A stretch of DNA of 64,000 nt from Pseudomonadota bacterium (lineage in GTDB: Bacteria > Myxococcota_A > UBA9160 > SZUA-336), in NCBI GenBank assembly GCA_003247575.1, contig QJZC01000036.1:1-64000 (forward strand). The letters run 5' to 3'. How positions within the stretch are numbered: the stretch's first letter is position 1; each line of letters starts with the position of its first letter. Positions 60,143-64,000 of this stretch are shown here, piece after piece. A model generated the notes under the pieces. It had not been told where the DNA came from and did no database searches. It saw nothing but the letters and a program-made list of their open reading frames with translations. The position numbers were made by a program, and so were the translations under genes.

Positions 60143-60796
60143 TCAGCCTGTCTTCCCGTTGATCCGCTGCGCCAGGTGCAGCCCCACCAGCCGGGCGACC
60201 AGAACGGCGAGATAGAGCTGGCCCGCGATGGCTTCTGCTGTGGCCAATGTCCGAGCGCGCTGTGTTACTGGGACCACGTCTCCATATCCGAGAGTCGTCA
60301 AGGTTACGAAGCTGAAGCCAATCAGCTGTTGCAGATCGAGCGGACCCTCAGCGCTCCCCCGGATCGAGCCAGGTTCGAGCCGCTCGATCAGGGCGTATCC
60401 AAACGCCCAGACGAAGCCGAGAAGCAGATAGATGCTGACGGCGCCACACAGGACGTTGCCGGTGACGTCACCCTCGTGCCGGAAGATTCCGCGGCCGAGC
60501 AGGATCGTCACGTAGCTCAGGAAGAGCACGCCGAGAAGCGGATAGCTGGTGAGGAGCGGCTCTGACGCGGTGAGCGCTCCAACCGCGCGACCGAGCCAGG
60601 CCGATGCCCCCAGAGTCAGCGCGACCCCGCGGTGCCACGCGAGGTCGGTGCACGAGAACAGGGCAGCCACGAACGCGGCGAGAAGGAACAGGTCCAAAGT
60701 GGCGACACCGAGCAGACCAAGGGGTACGAAGGGAGTCCCGACGAGGACCAACAGCAGCGCGACCAACAGACTCACGTACGGAGCACGCCCGATCAC
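60143..60796 (-). CDS. Two-helix ion channel family protein (K+ channel-like)
   Basis: The 217-residue inner-membrane protein has several hydrophobic segments at the front (7-19, 33-50, 57-75, 83-100). A pore module follows: helix 115-135, then the selectivity filter TTLGYGD (167-173) in FSFVTLTTLGYGDVVPVT, and a last helix (AEAIAGQLYLAVLVARLVG). The GYGD filter marks a potassium-selective pore of the Ion_trans_2 type. No RCK or cyclic-nucleotide domain is attached. Start GTG 60796 has GGGGAGGAG upstream; further 5' codons are basic shadow sequence. It diverges from a lipoprotein gene. Confidence 0.85.
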   Translation of the reverse strand: MIGRAPYVSLLVALLLVLVGTPFVPLGLLGVATLDLFLLAAFVAALFSCTDLAWHRGVALTLGASAWLGRAVGALTASEPLLTSYPLLGVLFLSYVTILLGRGIFRHEGDVTGNVLCGAVSIYLLLGFVWAFGYALIERLEPGSIRGSAEGPLDLQQLIGFSFVTLTTLGYGDVVPVTQRARTLATAEAIAGQLYLAVLVARLVGLHLAQRINGKTG

Positions 60797-60951
60797 GTCT
60801 CCTCCCCCTGCTCGCCGCCGCGCACAGACCGGTCCAGCTCCACGCGGCCCAATATCCATCCGAACCTGAGACCGGAACCTGAGACGGCATCTACTTTGCA
60901 AAGGCTCTCTCTGCAAGCTCCGATTGTCTCATGGGAGGAACGAGAGACTAA

Positions 60952-62001
60952 ATGTACCATCTCGGAAAAACTGCCACGAGATTGCGCGCGGCGCGCTTGG
61001 TATCGCTCCTCATTGCGTTCTCTGCAATCGGCTGTGTTGGGTCGAACACGAAGCTGCAGGTGAACGTGACCCCTGACGTCTCCTCGGCTCCACCCACGAG
61101 AGCTGCACTGGCGGACGTCTTCGTCGACGATACGCGCGTGCCGGCCGAGAGATCGAGCGCGCGCGAAGCAGCGTTTGGCGTCTCGATGGGCGCCATCGCG
61201 TTTGAACCCAACGAACTGGCGATCGTGGAGCAAACCCTGGAATCGGAGCTCGCGAGGTTGCTCGAACAAGGGGACTACGAGTCGTCGCAGTTCTTCGAGT
61301 GTGAGCTCCTCGCCTTCGACGTCCGCACGAAGCCGACGACTCTCTACTGGGATGTCGTGGGAAGAGTTGCACTACGGCTCAAGCTCCGCCACGGCAGTTT
61401 GGAGCTGTCCGGCACCCACACCGAAAGGACGTACATCTGGCCCGGAGAGGAGATCATCGAAGAGGTCGTCCGGCAGTCACTCGCCCAGGTAGTCGCACAG
61501 CTCAGAGCTGCCGCAAGGGATCTGCGATCCGAGCAGTTGGCGGGTTTTTCGGAGCGACCGGTCGAGTGGCTCGAGCGCGAAGCGAAGCGATCACGCGCGG
61601 CCGAGCTGGGCCTCCCCGTTGGGATGACTCTGCCCGAGGGACGCGCGCTGCTCTATTTCGTTCGGCCTTCCGGCGGGATGGGCGGGGGCTCGAACGTGTA
61701 CAAGATCTCGGTCGAAGGCAAGCGCGTCACCAACCTCAAGAATCGTGGCCGCTTCGCTTACGTCGTCCCGCCGGGAACAGTTGAGATTGCTGCGGCGACG
61801 GTCCCAAATCTGCTGAATATAGGGCTGGCGCTCCTACTCATGGGTAGACCGAAAATGATCCTCGAGCTCGAGCCTGGCGGTACCTACTTCATCGAGGTGA
61901 AGGTAGATCTCGCCGGAGGCCCAAAGCTCGTACCAGTGGACGAGGAGAGAGGCCTGGAGCTGATTCGCGCAACGACATGGATGGAAGCGGTCCAAGAATA
62001 G
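60952..62001 (+). CDS. Lipoprotein with DUF2846-like C-terminal domain
   Basis: The 349-residue protein has a lipoprotein signal (IAFSAIGC, C28), a middle domain of alternating strands and helices (30-200), and a C-terminal DUF2846-like domain (about 230-345). The C-terminal domain includes ALLYFVRPSGGMGGGSNVYKISVEGKRVTNLKNRGRFAYVVPPGTVEI ... LELEPGGTYFIEVKVDLAGGPKLVPVDEE. DUF2846 proteins are bacterial lipoproteins of unknown function with an immunoglobulin-like core. The N-terminal region is not one I recognise. It stands alone. Confidence 0.7.
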   Translation: MYHLGKTATRLRAARLVSLLIAFSAIGCVGSNTKLQVNVTPDVSSAPPTRAALADVFVDDTRVPAERSSAREAAFGVSMGAIAFEPNELAIVEQTLESELARLLEQGDYESSQFFECELLAFDVRTKPTTLYWDVVGRVALRLKLRHGSLELSGTHTERTYIWPGEEIIEEVVRQSLAQVVAQLRAAARDLRSEQLAGFSERPVEWLEREAKRSRAAELGLPVGMTLPEGRALLYFVRPSGGMGGGSNVYKISVEGKRVTNLKNRGRFAYVVPPGTVEIAAATVPNLLNIGLALLLMGRPKMILELEPGGTYFIEVKVDLAGGPKLVPVDEERGLELIRATTWMEAVQE

Positions 62002-62179
62002 CCGCATCCGGACGATGACAGCACGATCAGCCCCAGCAGCATTTCCCTGCAAGCTCGCCGCCAGGTCCGACCGGGGTCCGCCTCATTCGTTGTGCTGGGT
62101 CTGGTGGCTCGCTGGATTCCCACTTCAAATAGCTCGAGCCGTTCAAGCAGATCACCCTCCCGAATTTCTTCGGGTTACC

Positions 62180-62623
62180 AGATTATCGTGCACTGCGCGT
62201 CCCTGCTCCGAGCAAGTGTTCAGTAAGCTGGGAGACCAGGTCTGGCCGTATCTGATCGATCTCTCCGGGTTCGGGCGTTCGGAGAAGATCGATCCCTCCG
62301 TCCCGCTGCATCTCGCCGGTGACCCGGGGAACCCCGATGACGACATTCCGATTGCCGTGCTGGTGGGCAAGGACGAGGCTTTGCTGAACGCGCAGTACTT
62401 GTTCGATCTCGCGAATGCCGGCGCGTTCCCCACCCTTTGGAACGGGAAGATCATCGAGGTCCCGAGCGTGGGACATGCCATCCAGTACGAGAGGCCCTCG
62501 ATGTTCAATCAGACGCTGCTGCGCTTCGTGGTCGACGTGATCGATCCCTCAGCAAAGGGAAACGGAGGAGGGAAAGGCACCGGAGGCAAGGGCTTAGGTC
62601 TACGGAGCGAGCCGCTCCCCTGA
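62180..62623 (+). pseudogene. C-terminal fragment of an alpha/beta hydrolase
   Basis: The frame reads LGDQVWPYLIDLSGFGRSEKIDPSVPLHLAGDPGNPDDDIPIAVLVGKDEALLNAQYLFDLANAG. It continues IIEVPSVGHAIQYERPSMFNQTLLRFV and ends in a Gly/Lys-rich tail. The D-E-A turn and the VGHAIQYERP histidine block match the last third of alpha/beta hydrolases (catalytic acid and histidine). The nucleophile (GxSxG) part is missing; sequence before about 62180 reads as noise. No start codon with a ribosome site is seen, so this is a truncated remnant. Confidence 0.6.
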
Positions 62624-62699
62624 AGCAAGGCTTGGGCTGGAGCACGGGCAGCTCGCCCGCGCTCGCCTTCTGGCCGCAGGTTCCGCTGGGTGGACTGGG

Positions 62700-63110
62700 T
62701 CAGTAGGTGCGGCGTGTACCTTCGAGCCCGCGCGCCTTTGCTTCGAAACCCCAGGCGCGATAGCGGCGGATCGCGTCCTTGAGAGAGAGCGTGCTCGCGC
62801 TGAGCAGATTGCGCTGCTGCAGGGCGAGGATCGCCTCGCGATGAGGTTCGCCGATACGACGCAGCAGAGCCAGCGAGCGCCGTACACCGTGCAGACGGCC
62901 GAGAGTCTCGGGATCGCACGTCCCGAAGCTCAGCTCCTCGAGCTCGTCGGTCAGGCCGTCGATCTCTGGAAAGTAGAGATTGCTGAGCACGTCGATCAAA
63001 GCATAGGCAAGGTAGTTGGCTCCGAGCTGCCAGATCGGGACCCGCCCGGCGCGGATCTGTTCCCGAACCGGATCGAAGAAGCCGAAGTACCGCTCCTGGA
63101 ACGTAAGCAC
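62700..63110 (-). pseudogene. Internal fragment of a CorA-type Mg2+ transporter
   Basis: The minus-strand frame reads MLTFQERYFGFFDPVREQIRAGRVPIWQLGANYLAYALIDVLSNLYFPEIDGLTDELEEL ... LHGVRRSLALLRRIGEPHREAILALQQRNL. This matches the cytoplasmic CorA domain (VLTFQE..FDPVR..IR, DYLAYALLD..VD.YFP). The N-terminal beta part and the C-terminal membrane helices with the GMN motif are absent; the frame ends in unrelated residues. Both ends are cut, so it cannot form a transporter. Confidence 0.7.
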
Positions 63111-63170
63111 GTAGCTGCGGATATTATAGCGGGTCGGGTCTTTGGATTCGGTCCGTTGGAGTAGGGGAGG

Positions 63171-63908
63171 GTGAGGCTCGTCCGTGGAGTGAGACGTGCC
63201 TTACCCGCGTGTTCGGTGCGCTGGGTCTGGGGCTCGCTGGGTTCCCAGCAAATCGGAGTGGACATCTACTGCGATACCACGCGTATCGCACAGCAGGTCG
63301 ATGGGATCGCTCCGATACCGCCGCTGCTGTCGAGGGACCAGGCTGCGACTGCAGCGCGGCTCGCGCAATGGAGCGACACGACGCTGTTCCAAGTAGCCGT
63401 TGCAACGATGTTCCAGCCTGCTGCGTTGCCGAAGCTTCTCGAAAACTCCAGCGGCCTCGACCTTCAGGCGTTCCTCAAGGATCGAATGGCCATTCGCGAG
63501 GGAGCAACCGTGCGTCGGACTCCTCCCGCTGAGGCCAAGGCTGCGCTGACCGTGTTCATGCGCCGTGCGATCGAAGCAAAGCTGCAGAGTCACCCGCGAA
63601 TCCTGGCTTGGATGGAACGGATTGCATCCGTCGGGAACGGAACCTCGAGCGAACTCAGCAGCGCCGACGCGATCGCGCTTGCTCGCAGTGCGAAGCCCGC
63701 GACAGTCGAGCCGCGATGCGATGACGAGGACTTCGCCCTCGGAGATTCCGGACAAGTGGCGCCGACCGACTATGGATTCGACGCGAGCCCAGGTGAGCTG
63801 ATCAGCTGCACTGCGGACGAAATTGCGATTCGCCGTAGCGACCGTCGCGCGGGCGAAGTCGCCGTGCTTTTCCCGCGCTGGAACTACGAAATTCGAAAGC
63901 CGAGCTGA
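63171..63908 (+). pseudogene. Glutathione S-transferase-like gene lacking its thioredoxin domain front
   Basis: From about residue 26 the frame reads QIGVDIYCDTTRIAQQVDGIAPIPPLLSRDQAATAARLAQWSDTTLF. That matches the end of a GST N-terminal domain (QIGADIYCDTxLIAR) and its helical C-terminal domain. A family-type C-terminal extension follows (GDSGQVAPTDYGFDASPGELISCTADEIAIRRSD ... AVLFPRWNYEI). The first 45-50 residues with the glutathione site are missing; the preceding 25 residues look like junction sequence. It is probably a remnant, though the frame itself is open for 245 residues. Confidence 0.6.
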
Positions 63909-64000
63909 GGTTGTAGACGCCGGCCTTCGGCGAATCGATCGCGAGTTCGACTACAGCTACAGCGATCGACGGATCTCGACTCCGTAGCGACGCGGAGGCC

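Overview
The window is GC-rich, densely coded DNA from a Gram-negative, double-membraned bacterium. It carries an RND pump with a TolC-type outer-membrane factor, a secretin, several lipoproteins and a Tad/Flp pilus locus. The mix (Tad pilus, GPH-type MFS carriers, OtsAB fusion with GH15, CP-ATP-grasp/alpha-E pair, WYL regulator, CHRD protein, small nucleotidyltransferase modules, DUF4143 ATPase) would suit a myxobacterium-like or other 'deltaproteobacterial' lineage, but that placement is inference. No rRNA, tRNA, CRISPR array, complete insertion sequence or prophage was recognised by eye.

Layout. 1-1.6 kb: a minus-strand SpeE-like / DUF350 / DUF4178 cluster whose DUF genes carry stops and a repeat-associated frameshift. 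1.7-14.8 kb: metabolic genes, namely two GPH-type MFS carriers, a cupin, a J-protein, an alpha-E/CP-ATP-grasp pair, the trehalose enzyme OtsA-OtsB, a GH15 hydrolase, DUF4126, and a GST divergent from a WYL regulator with two clear operator-like dyads. 15-21 kb: secreted CHRD protein, Sel1-repeat protein, DAACS symporter, long hairpin, VWA protein. 21.2-25 kb: REC-HDOD, PAS/GAF sensor kinase and CheY-like regulator. 25.3-35.6 kb: Tad locus in the order tadE, cpaB, cpaC, tadZ, cpaF, tadB, tadC, tadD, tadG, flp. 35.6-43.2 kb: GFA protein, GDSL esterase, metallo-beta-lactamase-fold protein, UPF0149/SEC-C protein, then a short MscS channel preceded by a 1,094-residue membrane AAA+ protein. That last pair is the strongest candidate for an undescribed system.

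43.5-64 kb is accessory and visibly worn: beta-helix protein, small secreted protein behind an 11-G tract, sulfatase-modifying-factor remnant, pRiA4b ORF-3-like protein, Rhs tail fused to a truncated nucleotidyltransferase, a second nucleotidyltransferase with its small partner, DUF4143 ATPase, orphan antitoxin with toxin stub, deleted fasciclin gene and DUF5131 protein. An intact three-gene RND operon (with an ABC_sub_bind-TolC fusion) and an ion channel sit inside this region. Beyond them lie an internally deleted DUF3313 lipoprotein, a DUF2846-like lipoprotein, and fragments of an alpha/beta hydrolase, a CorA transporter and a GST.

How they work together: the sensor kinase cassette abuts the Tad locus and may control it (inference). 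OtsAB and GH15 suggest alpha-glucan/trehalose turnover. The MscS-AAA+ pair and the TASK-like ion channel suggest attention to osmotic and membrane stress.
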